Of a DNA stretch of 64,000 nucleotides, positions 21,700 through 33,890 are shown piece after piece (position 1 is the stretch's first letter; each line of letters starts with the position of its first letter). Both the position numbers and the translations under genes were made by a program. Below the pieces are notes generated by a model that saw only the letters and a program-made list of their open reading frames with translations, did not search any database and was not told the DNA's origin. Source of the DNA: Rhyacophila brunnea (taxonomy: Eukaryota; Arthropoda; Insecta; Trichoptera; Rhyacophilidae); contig JAGYXB010000460.1 in assembly GCA_022495005.1 (NCBI GenBank), forward strand, positions 186,001 through 250,000, written 5' to 3'.

Positions 21700-23546
21700 T
21701 GTATGTAGAAAATCATAAAAATATGTCAACGAATGTTTCCTCATTACATCCGAGATCTCGCCATTTCCGTGATCGTAATAACCTAGTTTACTGTATTAAT
21801 ATTTACTATTTTTGCATAGATACATGAACTCGTCAATTATTTTATGTAAATTGCATAATGTTGGTATTTTATCCGATTAGGGTTGATCATTGTCTACAAT
21901 CTACTGTATACGAAGGTAGAAATCATTTACGTATGTGGACAATGTGTTATAAGTATGCGTCCACACACGCGCACACCTTGAAGGAAGGGACGTTGGTACA
22001 GTGATATAGTAGAGTAATGGTACAGTGATTCCAATGATCTGAATCACTCAATACATACATAAAAATACTAATAAGTACATTATATGCAATATATTCTTTG
22101 CACTAATCGAATTGTTTGTCTATATACTATACACGATAAAGATACACCGTATAAATTTAATTATTTTAAACGCATATTTTTCATATACCTAAGTAACAAA
22201 GAACAAATCTGTACTAACCGTGAATAAGTATGAGGGTAACTACACGAGAAAGAATTTTTCAGCAGAACGATTAAAGCTTTGTTATTTTATATTTAAATAT
22301 ACAATAATCTGTTTATTTAATTATGCAAACAAACTATAACGATTTAATTTTATAATTTAGTCATATTTTACATGTTAAATAATTAATGACTTATTTAAGT
22401 TAGAAATTGTGACTTTGGTATTATAATCTGAAAACATGACTTACCCACTTATTCCCGGTTGGTACAGAAATTTACAATTATATTACATATTTAATTTATT
22501 CATTTAATTACCATGAGATTATAGTGAATTATTAGTAAATGTGCTACAATATGTACATAATTAATAGTTATGTTATATAATTATCTACAAGTTAACGCAG
22601 GAAAAAAATAAAAAACTACAAGAAGTATCAATAATAATTAATTATAATTTTTGCATAATATTTAATAGGTATATATAAATTTTTATAATGCTATACAATA
22701 AATCAACCGCACCATTGACGGAATCATAGAAAACAACATCATTTCTGTGTTGATACATTTTCATGATTGCAAAATTATAAATAGTTTCTGGTGTATAATG
22801 ATTCTAAATGAACCTTATATTATGAAATACGGGAAAGCGTTTTAAGAAAAGTTTTGCTCTTCGTGTAAACAAGGATTGTATTGAAACATTATACACAAAA
22901 TTATAAAATGACTTTTCAAATTATTGCCGTAAGAAATGAAATGACATTTGTATATATATAAAATTGAAAGTGTATGATCAAAGTCGTAGCCATACTTCTG
23001 AATGAATGATTTTTTTAAAAACCCGATTTGATTTTTACCTTCGCGCACCGGCATAAATACACAAATCAGGTTGTTTTTTTGAAGAAAAAAAAAACAAAAC
23101 ATGTTTCGTCAATAAACCTCGGAGGCATTTTTCCTAACTCGCGCTGGATAAAAAGCCTTTTAAAAACCTCCAGAGGTTTATAAATATTTCCCCCAAAATA
23201 AAAATGTCACTCGGTTCAGAAGACAAATAACTTTAGGCTGGGCAAGTCAGCAACAAAAACACAACGTCACACGAAATCAATAAGTTTACGGCGCTGTCGC
23301 AAAATGTCAAAGTTGACAGCCCCTGTCAATCATTTGCCCCTACCGTCTCGGACTTCCCTCTCCGCTCCCTCCTCTCGTGAGTCGTGAACCTCATAAAGAT
23401 GGCTGCAGGGTTGGTCAAAATTGTGATTAATTTAGGGTTGACTATGGAAAGCTAACGCCAATTATTATTGCTTAAGTTTTGACTATCAATATTTGAGAAA
23501 TTTTCTCAGCCAAAATAGAACTAAATTTACTCATCACTAGGTTTCT
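21700..23546. other. No recognised gene; GC-richer block near 23300
   Basis: AT-rich for most of its length. At 23270-23420 composition rises ('cccctaccgtctcggac', 'cgctccctcctctcgtg') without a recognised frame. The minus-strand frame at 22842-23102 has no known motif. Confidence 0.4.
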
Positions 23547-23894
23547 TTAAGGCTCTGAGGTATGGTCTAAAAATATCGTAACTATGCGACGCGTGGATTG
23601 TGCAATGACGCGTACCAAACAGAACATAATTTGACATAAAAATTCAACATGCGTCCATTTAGTGTTATGTTTATTGTTATATTAGTAATAATAATAATAT
23701 ATTTATTGATGTTTTTGCTTTTTCGAGTACAGGCATAACGTTTTTTAGTGATCTTTACACAATATACGAATATATTCTTACGACGCCTTCAAAAAAAAAA
23801 ATCGACGTGTTCCCACCTCGAATGCCGCTCGGCGATTAGCGTGGATGCAAAATTTTGTCCCATCTATTGTTGAAAATTATTTGCCGTCTCATAA
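23547..23894 (-). mobile_element. E-family MITE, copy 3 (inverse)
   Basis: Inverse copy of 4333-4905. It starts at TTAA plus 'ggctctgaggtatggtct', contains 'aacatgcgtccattta' and 'aaaattttgtc', and ends with 'attatttgccgtctc' directly beside the tip of the large palindrome. The final TTAA is changed to ATAA. Confidence 0.7.
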
Positions 23895-25284
23895 GGGGGG
23901 ACATGCTCGTCGAAGGTCAAAATTGAGTTTTTATTGTATTTTCAAACCATGATCCTGGACACTCCTTAAACGTTGTAGATAATCTATTTATATAATTTTG
24001 AAGCCTTATTATCCTTTATAGTTATTTTAAACATTTGATGACTGCATAAAGTATTTTTGTTACATAAAATAGTATTCTTTTAAACCTCTCGCTCTAATGT
24101 TTTAGAATATAGTCATATTTCGGTACATAACTGTGCAGTGGTGTTAAGATTTTTACATTTATTAATTTTTAAACGCATTTATAAAACCATTAGCATAATT
24201 TATTACGAGATAATTTTTGTAAAATATTCACGATAAAAAATTATATTGGTAATCTCTGTGATCCCAAATTTGACAAGAATTAGGCATTTTATTATTCAAA
24301 AAATCGGCAAGATTAACACATTTCAAGATGATTCTAAAGATATTTATTATAAACTATGTTTTTGACCATTCAAGTGTGATAAACATCTTATGAATAGTGA
24401 TTGCTTTATAATAATTATTGACCTAAGAATAAGGTAGTGTTTTTTTGAAATACGCCATTTCTTTTGTCATTCCCCAGTGGTTAGGCTACATCATGCGGCC
24501 GTAGCAATAAATTGACAAACTAAAATTGAAGTAGGGAGTAAAATGATATTGACGCGCGTGTTTGAACATGTACCGTTTAAAAAAAAATAAAAAAAAATTC
24601 AGTTTGGTACATGTTCAAACACGCGCGTTAACATAATTTTACTCCCTACTTTAATTATAGTTTGTCATTTTATGGCTACGGCCGTATGTTGTAGCTTAAC
24701 CACTGGGAATGACAAAAGAAATGGCGTATTTCAAAAAAACACTACCTTATTCTTAGGTCAATAATTATTATAAAGCAATCATTATTCATAAGATTTTTAT
24801 CACACTTGAATGGTCAAAGACATAGCTTATAATAAATATCTTTAGATTCATCTTCAAATGTGTTAATCTTGCCGATTTTTTGAATAATAAAATGCCTAAT
24901 TCTTGTCAAATTTGGGATCACAGAGATTATCAAAATAATTTTTATCGTGAATATTTTACAAAAATTATCTCGTAATAAATTATACTAATGGTTTTATAAA
25001 TGCGTTTAAAAATTAATAAATGTAAAAAATCTTAACACCACTGCACAGTTATGTACCGAAATATGACTATATTCTAAAACATTAGAGCGAGAGGTTTAAA
25101 AGAATACTATTTTATGTAACAAAAATACTTTATGCAGTCATCAAATGTTTAAAATAACTATAAAGGATAATAAGGCTTCAAAATTATATAAATAGATTAT
25201 CTACAACATTTAAGGAGTGTCCAGGATCATGGTTTGAAAATACAATAAAAACTCAATTTTGACCTTCGACGAGCATGTCCCCCC
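23895..25284. mobile_element. Foldback (P-family) element: 1.39 kb near-perfect palindrome
   Basis: The arms 23895-24573 and 24608-25284 are inverted copies, each about 680 bp, with very few differences. The tips are 'ggggggacatgctcgtcg' and 'cgacgagcatgtcccccc'. The turn is an A-rich spacer of about 35 bases flanked by 'gtacc...ggtac'-type sequence. There is no coding frame. Related sequence lies at 43125-44036 and, one arm only, at 1989-2232, so it is a mobile family. Left neighbours of the copies are TTAA, TTAA and ATAA, hinting at TTAA targeting, but no duplication is clear on the right of this copy. A transcript through it would fold into a long double-stranded hairpin. Confidence 0.9.
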
Positions 25285-25605
25285 ACGTGTATTCTTAATT
25301 ATATCACATTCCACATAATAGTGTTTTAGACAATACTTACGTCAGTTGCCACACTGTTATCAACACTGATAATAATTTATTACGTATGATTATTATTGAC
25401 TTCATATTTTTAATCGAATCAAATTAATGAAATAAATGTATTGTGATTTATATTTTTCAATCTTGAAGGTTATGATTAGATGATTTAGTGATTTGGAATA
25501 AGACATAAATTTGTTTTGTTATTTGTATATATGTCTGGATACAATCGCTTGGGGAAAACTATATAATACAACATATAATAACAACATATAATAACATCTA
25601 TTATA
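25285..25605. other. No recognised gene
   Basis: AT-rich flank between the palindrome and the tRNA-like sequence. Confidence 0.5.
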
Positions 25606-25680
25606 GCCACGATGGCCAAGCGGCTTAAGCGTTGGCCTATAATAGCATCGTAGGTCCCAGGTTCGAATCCTGGGTCTGGG
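25606..25680 (+). tRNA. tRNA-like sequence (Leu-like D arm), probable pseudogene
   Basis: The D-arm region 'tggccaagcggcttaag' resembles eukaryotic tRNA-Leu/Ser A boxes, and the T arm 'ccaggttcgaatcctgg' is perfect, with a canonical B box. The acceptor ends ('ccacga' against 'tctggg') pair at only about four of six positions. No proper 5+7+5 anticodon arm can be drawn from 'gttggcctataatagcat'. No T-run follows closely. It is either a decayed tRNA or the head of a SINE whose body may extend to about 25870. Confidence 0.45.
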
Positions 25681-25689
25681 AAATAGACA

Positions 25690-27060
25690 TATTGTTTTTC
25701 AATTTATATACTGTTAGTCAGAGTATGGACCTAATAGGATGAGCAAGTGGCTGACATCCGTTTTTCGTAAAAACAAAATCTGTTAATACCTACAAACCTT
25801 CACTCTGTGTAGGCCCATATGATCTTATTAGGATTGGATATGGTCGGGGATTATTATAACCGGCCTATTCTTCGTAAAGTAAAAATAATTAATATTCTAG
25901 GAATTCGTAGAATTTTACTAATTCTTTACACGGATAATGTCTTCGTTGTAATGTGTTAATTTACTATAATTATATGAAGTAGTTTACCATAATATATGAT
26001 CGGTATATATATATGTAATTGTATATTATAGTATTTGTTGATACAGAAAGGTGAATACTGATTTTTTTAAAAAGAATGAAATAAGATTGATAGTACAAAC
26101 CTCAAATCAATTATAAATTTGTTAATATAACACTTTTACAACAGGATAAATTGAATATTTTTAATTGGGTAATTCTCTGATAGGATCACTGCATACAATC
26201 TCAGTTTGTACCATATCTAACAGTTAGTGGAGTAACCGCCCTAAGGAGTGGAACCAAGCCTTGGAAAAGGCTGCCCGATGGCAAAATCATCCGGGTCATG
26301 AGGTTCCGAATGGCATATAATTAAAATAAATAAAATTAAAAGACTTGAAACTATTGGAAACAATGACAATACAGTCCCATATAACAACATATAATTTGCT
26401 TACTACATTTATAAATCTTTTTAATCTTGACTTTTTTTGACCAGCATTTTTAACGTAAAGATAATTTAACATAGAATGTAGTTAGTATAATAATGATTAA
26501 AGCAAATTTCATCCGTTGAGAAGCAGTCGAGGATTTTTTTTATTAGTGCTAATCTTGACTAAATTATATGGAATAAGTACATATTAAATACGTATTTTAT
26601 TAGGCATACATTAATAATCTCTAAAATATTATATCAAATGCAGTATAAAATTTGAAGATAATATATTCTTATATTTTGATTATTAATGTAAAATAGTTTT
26701 ATTTTCATACGATTAATAATGGTGAAATATCCATTTGCGTCCCTATTAGAGGAGATTGGGTGGCTATGGATAGGGGGATGAGCTTTATGGGATAGTTTCT
26801 CCGATCGCATTAAACAGCAACATGGTCTCTGTGAAGCTGGAACGTAAGTAACCGCGATGTGACTTGTTTGCAAAATGAGTTTTTCGGTAATGAGTTTTAC
26901 CCATGTAGAAATGTACCCACATCTCCCCACAAGTCTCTTGTTTATACATTTATGGGATATACACTGTTGCGTAATGACCTAACTAGGTGCCTTACTCATA
27001 GCTACTTGTTTTTGCAATCCATTAATTAGATACTAATTTATTAGTGCTTGAAAATGTAGT
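25690..27060. other. Mostly unassigned; possible LINE/SINE tail near 26340
   Basis: Around 26200-26340 a GC-richer stretch ends in 'aaataaataaaattaaaa', which looks like the poly-A tail of a retroposon. The head phrase 'agttagtggagtaa' recurs near 55225. The minus-strand frame 26634-26930 has no recognised motif. Confidence 0.35.
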
Positions 27061-27290
27061 ATTAAATTTGAAAAGAGTGAGCGATTCCATATACCTTGGG
27101 TCAAATCTCAATGATCTTTATAACTGCGAGAATCAAATAATTAGCTAAAAAATATTGTTATATGTAAGAACACCATGGTTCGTCTGGTCAAGATATAGAA
27201 AAATTGTTACATCACAGAAACTACTAAATGTCACATCTACGTGATGTATTTATTACCGCGAAGCTACGATATGCCACATGATATCTATTT
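27061..27290 (+). pseudogene. Reverse-transcriptase C-terminal relic (RTE-like)
   Basis: Translated pieces read ERVSDSIYLGSNLND, then a charged 'CENQII' stretch, and later TPWFVW and VMYLLPRSYDMPHD. RTE-like LINE proteins have V-x-YLGS-x-IS, an EI-RRI-AR stretch, and then a VFPVFLYG-ETW-like segment at matching spacing. Stops and frameshifts are frequent, so it is an ancient dead copy. Confidence 0.45.
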
Positions 27291-27439
27291 AGTATTTATG
27301 ATTCACTATAATTCACCATAAATATGCTCTAAGATAAATAAAGGAGGTACACGCTATGCCTGAAATACCTAAAGATAAAATCCTGTTCTAACCGATTCTG
27401 GTGGAATAGTATAAAACTTATTTGAATCATGATTCAATA

Positions 27440-28090
27440 TTTTAATAATGCCTTAACCACAAAATTAATACCATTATATTGGTTAGTTGTATGTTTGTAA
27501 GATCAATATTCAGGCGTCTTGACTGGAAGAATAGTGGGATCGCGATTAACAGCGAATATCTCAGTCACCTGCGCTTTGTAGACGATATTGTTGTCTTTGC
27601 GAACGACCCAAAAGACCTTCAAAACAAGATGCAGGAGGAGCTTGCAGATGAAAGGAGTAAAGTAAATTTAAAGATGTCTTGAAGACAAAAGTAATGATAA
27701 ACCCTTTATCTGAACTATTAGCGATTATCATTAATGGTACTCATGGACAAAAAATGTGAAATTGACGGTAATAGGTATAATGTATGACGAAATTTCTCGC
27801 ATAAAAAAATTGCTGAGAGTGCATTTGAGTGTTTCTAATAGGATAGTCAAAAGTGACCTCCCATCGTGTCTTAAATGTAAAGTGTTCAACCAATATGTGC
27901 TACTGACGCTCACGCATGCATGTGAAGCATGAACTCTTAATGTAAGAGAAATTCCAAAATAATTACGGGTAGCGCAAAAGGAGCATGCTGAGCATAACGC
28001 GGAAATATCACAAAATAAACCAATGTATATTGAAGCAGATGTGATAGACATCGCTAAATAGGTGGAATGACAATATGCTGAACATGTCAT
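27440..28090 (+). pseudogene. RTE-type LINE reverse transcriptase relic
   Basis: The frame 27479-27682 contains SIFRRLDWKNSGI, then LSHLRFVDDIVVFA. This carries the reverse-transcriptase catalytic box (F/Y-x-DD; here FVDD) in the RTE form LxHLRFADDIVLFA. Further on, in other frames, VFNQYVLLTLTHACEA and LRVAQK match the family order VFNQCVLPTMTYGCETW...LRVAQR. At least three frameshifts or stops separate these pieces. The 5' part and endonuclease are absent. The two catalytic Asp codons survive, but the copy cannot encode an enzyme. Confidence 0.75.
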
Positions 28091-29373
28091 TTACACTGGG
28101 ATTCACGCCTATGTGCGCTACCAACCAAACTATGCATTTTCTATTTAATTGTGACGAAAGTATTTTTATAATTATCTCTGAAGGGTTTCCTAAATTGGGA
28201 AAAAGATTTTTTCTAGTGGTTATATATATTTTCTCCAAGGTGTTTACAAATTATCTATGTTCAATAAAGAATGTTAAATCTCGTCTTTTATTCGTTAAAT
28301 AACAAATAATAGTCAATTAAAATTTATGATCGAAATAAAAAAAATTAACAAACAATCTGCTGAGAAAATATGTTCTGCCAGTGAGCCATTCTGAGAATAG
28401 TACACATAAACTCAGCGACATGACGGCTTTAAGCAGAAGATAAGTGGAAAGGGGTTACTATTAGAGATTGTCGTCATCGTCGCTGACCTGGGAGCCACGG
28501 TGCCAGTCATTCAGACCCTGTCTTTTTAGTAGACCGGTGCTGCACCCTATGCCGGCTTTATTACTAAAAGTAATATTTATTATTTAAAATAAATAGTTCT
28601 CTGCCACAAACTGTCGTACATAGTACCTAATTACCAAATTTAAATGCATTATCTTAAAGTCTTTGTATAGTTGCTTCGATTAATTCCCAACAGTCGTTGA
28701 ACTTTCAAGAAATTTCATATGTTCAGAGTTAAAACAATCTTTTACAATACGAACGAATTGTGTTTCAAAAACTTATAAATGCCCCTTGCTACAAATGTTC
28801 GGAACTGCGAAACACACAGAGTGCTAAACTTTTGCACACGTGGAGGAACCTTTTTACTATACGGGGCGGACTCCTGCTTTTTACTTTGTTCATATGAACC
28901 AGAACCTTTCTCTACGGGGGTGTATAGCATTTTACATCCCTACATCAAGAGACGATAATGTCTCCACTACTGAAATATTTATTTTTCAATTTCAATAATA
29001 TTAGTAGATACGTACACGTTTTTTTATTTTTATTATTTTGTTATTTTAGGTATGGTCCTTATATTTAAGCTCGATTTGATATAAATAAAAAGGATTTCAA
29101 GTTATACACATTTATATTTTTATAAAAATCGATGTTTTTTAGAATAAATATAAAAAGTATTAAAACTATGAATTAGTCAAAAATCTTAATAAACTAAATT
29201 TTAATAATAAATATGACCATAAAATATGTAATAATAACGTAACTGTGAACATAAATATGTAACAAATTCACATTTTTATGTTTATCTTTGACTTAAAAAA
29301 AATCTATTTAATGTTTTCAGATAGGTACATAATTATTTATTAATACAGTTGAAATTGAAAATTATCAAAAAAT
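28091..29373. other. No recognised gene; weak S-family match
   Basis: Bases about 28238-28305 ('acaaattatctatgttcaat', then 'aatgttaaatct') weakly match the right end of the S-family repeats at 33780 and 41890. Otherwise nothing was recognised. Confidence 0.35.
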
Positions 29374-29435
29374 GTCTCAAATTACAAGCTTCGTATGTTT
29401 CCGCTAGGTTCCTCTGCTGGTATAAGGATCCCCCT
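29374..29435 (+). repeat. Second copy of the window-start repeat
   Basis: Matches 1-60 with a few changes ('acaagcttcgtatgtttcc', 'gctaggttcctctgctgg'). The class is unknown. Confidence 0.5.
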
Positions 29436-29465
29436 AAATAATCGTACCTCCCACATACGTTGGAC

Positions 29466-29500
29466 CAGTGGTTGACAAACTTTTCTGAAATGTCTATTTT
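29466..29500 (+). mobile_element. hAT-like terminus
   Basis: 'cagtggttgacaaac' fits the hAT end consensus seen elsewhere in this window, for example at 17736. I could not find the matching right end, so only the tip is called. Confidence 0.35.
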
Positions 29501-32500
29501 TTTAAATAAAAATAAAATGGCTTATAGTTTTGGGTTGCATTTATATTATTTTTTACCTTATTTAGTCTTATTGTTTTAAAGTAATTTATGTTAAAAAAAA
29601 TTCTTCAATACAGACTCAAATTTTGTGATTTAAATTCGCATGTTTATACAAATTTCAAAATATCTGACTTAACTAATCATTTTCAGCAGAGATTATTTTA
29701 AAAGTATTAACAAAAATTATATTGAGACAAAATATTTTTAAAGGTTTGACCTGGCTTAATTTACGTTTTAAAATCATAATGATGCAGATTTAACAAAATC
29801 GAACCATTTTTATTTTACTTTCATATTTTGAATACACCTTTTTAAGTTTTCCCTCTTTTTACGTTTTTCGACACTCCCTTCATAACGTAAAATCAGAGTT
29901 TCTTTGTATTTATGTTATGCATTATAATATACGACCAAATGCTGTTATTTGCTAATTTTTCGACATTCATGATGCAATAATAATTATATTGTGTTACATC
30001 AAAATGTTATATTCTAATTTAATAATGTGGAATTTGTAGTCTCTATCGATACAGCACCATATACCTCACTCTTCATACTTACATGCAAAAGAAGAAAGTT
30101 TAAATTTTATTACTGTGTCAGAGTCGTTTTAAATTTTATTGCAGACTCTCCTTCGAACCTTTCGCATTACGTATCAAACTTTTTCACTATTGTAGGAAAC
30201 AAGTAAAATAGGCAACTACTACATACCTTAACTTACCCCATTACGAATATATACAAAAAGAGGCCAACCCACAATTTTGTAAAAATAAAAATGTTTCGAC
30301 GTAAAGAGATCATGAATAATTGTACTTGATGTTTCTTTAAAACACAATATATTAAATAAAAATATACGTGAAAATATCATTCAAAAGAAGAGAAATAACG
30401 CAATTTTGTGCTTGATTTACAGCCTAGTGCTGGGACGTGACAAAGTTTGGCCGATACACAAAATGTGGTTTTATTGCATTTAAAATCGGATATGCGGAGC
30501 ACTAACATGTATGCCCATATTATAGATCGATCACTCTATAACGGCACCGTGAGTACTGAAAATGGGATTCGCGGTTGTATTGGTAATTATTGCTAGCATT
30601 GAAACAAACAATACGAATACACATTGGAATTATCCATGGGGCTAGTCCAAATGAAAAAATAACTATAGTAACAACCTTATTAATCACCTACGCATCCATT
30701 CCATTGTCACAGTTTAAAAAAATGTTATTAAAAATGTGTATGTCTAATGGTCATTCCATTTCATTCATCATTCATGTGATTTTTCGATATTTTGAGCCGC
30801 TTATGAGATAAAGCTGAATTTTATAATATATTTTACAAAATGGCGACCGTTTCACATCATCATGTATGGCTGGTATTTTTTGTATACTTTTACCTATGCA
30901 TAATATGCAAAGACTTGCTTAAAATAGTGTGTCACATTTTAATTTACAATCGTATATTTTTATTTATATTTTGTGTGTTGGTTATTTTCTGCATAGATAC
31001 AGGCGACTTACTATGGTGCTAGTGGGCCAAATACACCTTGCATATTTTATGGCACTATGTGTACATTTATTCACTGATTCAATAATGCAGAGTGCCTGGC
31101 TGCATTGCCAGAAATATTTTCGATGCAACTTAGACTTAGATTGTCTGTTATAGAATTGTTTTCACAACTTTAATTCAATCCAGCCCTGCATAATTTGAAG
31201 AGCTATTTCTCTTTGAGCAATGTAACAACAAATCATTTTTATATCACCAGTATTTCAAAATAGTTGTATGCTATTATTTATTTTGGAATGTAGTTTCGTT
31301 GACTTATTCTCCCATTTCTTGTATAACGTTTCACCTTATCTTATAGTTTGTGTCGTTATCGACAATAACAAAATTGTTTGAAAGCAGTCTAAAAGAATGT
31401 AACTGACAACCATCCAGCAGTGGTGAAGACTCCATTCCATATTCTATAAAAATAATTATATTTGCTAACAACAGATGTCGTATATGTAGGAATGTATTAC
31501 ACAGATTACAAAACAATCTGCAAACGTTTAAAAATATATATCACAGCGCAACATCTGTCTTGACGTAAAGAAATATCGGATTATGTATGAAAGAATTCTA
31601 ATATTTGTTCCTATTGACTTTAAATCACGTATCCTCAGTCAGTCTATTGAATTGTATGAAATATGGTAGGCTCCTATTGCAGAACTTAAAACCTTTGCGC
31701 ATAATATTGTTGTCATGACTGCACTTTGTCCAAAATAATTAATAATTACATAATTTAAAAAAAATATTTCTATTGCGTTTAATCGCATATTAATAAATAT
31801 AAATTGTTTTTAAAAATAAAAATAAATTTTATATACTTTTTTAATGATTTTTGGTGTATATAAATGTATTGAAAAATACGTATTTTAAACTCATCGCTCA
31901 TTTTTAAGTCGTCAGTGAGTTTTTGAAGTTTCATTGAGTGTCGTTGTCGTTAGTTTGTACCTATTCATTAGTTGTAGTGTCATATTATCTTCTTATTTCT
32001 CGCAAGTACCTATATCTGTCAAGTGCGCTCTTTCTCTCAGATCTCCAGAGCACCTCTGTCCAAAAGTCACCCCTCGCCACTGCCGTCCAGTCTTTGGCAG
32101 GCCTTCGACAAATTCAATGAATACCGGACGAAATAACATCTTTATCTTACAGGGAAGTTGATAAAGCTCTTTCTAATAATTAATTGTTGAAATACTAAAC
32201 TTAGTGAATGCATCTAATATTTCCGCCTATTTCTTTTATTTTTCTTAAGCGAGAAAAACATAATTTGTGAGCGCGTTTGGGAAAACAAGATTATTAAGTA
32301 TTTCCATTGTTAATTTCAATGGAACAACATAGTATTTATTCTATGCATAGCTGATCACTACAATTTGTAGCATCTCTAGCTCGCTTATGTATAACAAATT
32401 ATCGTAAATTCCAATGCGGAAGCGACAATGATTTATGATGGTCAAAGACGCATGCTCCTTGAAATTTTCAGAAATCAAAATAACCAATTGCCAACATTAA

Positions 32501-33559
32501 CATGAGATGTTTATAGCTCGGCCAAACATCAAAGCATTTTTTTGTATCCTAATATTTCTGAGAGAATTTAAAATGCATGTATAGATTATAATAGCACACG
32601 ATTGAAACAAACATGTACTTAATATTATATACGTTCCCATTATGTAATTTTTGTTTAAATTTAATTTAATTATTGATATTGTATTAATAAAAATATTAAT
32701 GTAACAACAGTGTATGAAATGAATATCTCTATAAGCTTTATTCAAGACTTATTATTATTATATCAGAAGGATAAGTAAACAACTGAAGCTTTTATTATTT
32801 TTCAAATAAAACAATTTTGATTTAATTTTTGAGTTCAAAATAAGTTATAATTACCTCTAATATTATACATGGTACATGGTACCGTAAATCTTTTTAACGA
32901 GTTGAAAAGTATCTAGGCATAATAATTGTTCACTCTGGTCTTTTACTAGTACATCTATTCAACTTTTAGTTGGACCGATTAATTACAACCTGGTTTACAT
33001 GGCGGGAAATTATTCAGCACTTAGTAAATCTAAACTTAATGATTTAGCAAAAAAAAAATTGAAAAAATGCAATTTGTTTATTTACTTTTTTAGAAGGAAG
33101 CTTGTTAAATTATATTTTATATAAAAATAAACGATAATTCAAGTATTAAATAAAATTGTATTGTACTTTCCTTAGGTACCACTTAATGATAATTAGGACA
33201 CGCGTCCTATATTTCAAACACAATATATTGCTTCCTGAACTCTTCAAACTTAGTGAACCTGACCCTGTCATTACGAAACTATCTAGATTATATTATATTA
33301 TAATGAATTTCCAATATATGATATCGATAGCTAATGACATTAAGGCAAGGATAGTATTATATTGGCATTACCTTGAGGGTCATACTTTCTATCATAGACT
33401 GGATTAAGTCTGAAGGCAAGTTTCAGAAAGTTTTTATTCGTGATGTTCACAAGAAGTTATAAAAGTTAAGTATTTTTTCAATCATTTATTAAATGGATTT
33501 CCTGAAAATCGTATCTACTGTTATATCTAGTGATTTTAATTATCAAACAATTTTAATTA
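29501..33559. other. AT-rich, no recognised gene
   Basis: About 4 kb without a family motif. Frames such as 30590-30811, 30840-31022, 32497-32745 and 33156-33407 are short, hydrophobic or Ile/Phe-rich, overlapping and without similarity I can recognise. Part may belong to the hAT element whose tip is at 29466. Confidence 0.45.
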
Positions 33560-33890
33560 TAAAAAATTAGAAAAAATATTTTTGAAAAAAAGGAAGACAC
33601 CCCGCAACTAATGGCTCTTATAGTTCACTCAGAAGCGCTTTCTAAATTGAGCTGCTATTAGCTATCGATAAAGCCGAGACTATGACTATAATATAAATGT
33701 GACTAAATATTGCGAAACCCGATAGATCCAGGTTCGTGTCTTACTTTTTTCAAAAATATTTTAAAATGTTATAATATTATTTTTCCAGAAGTGTTTTCAA
33801 AATTATTTATGTTCAATAATTCGAATGTTATATTCTTAAATGTTGTGAATTATTTGTTGAATAAAAAAGTTATTATTTAAAAAATATACT
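33560..33890. repeat. S-family repeat, copy 2 (foldback form)
   Basis: 'tttttgaaaaaaaggaagac' at left mirrors 'gtcttacttttttcaaaa' near 33745. 'agacaccccgca' and 'aagcgctttctaaattgag' match the copy at 12640-12790. The right tail (33785-33890) matches 41885-41970 and 60485-60570 ('gtgaattatttgttgaataa'). The tRNA-like core of copy 1 is largely deleted here. Confidence 0.55.

Noticed and set aside
23601..23640. Start of a host gene near the GC-richer block at 23300
   Set aside because: The region from 23547 is an inverse E-family MITE, and no reading frame or splice pattern supports a gene.
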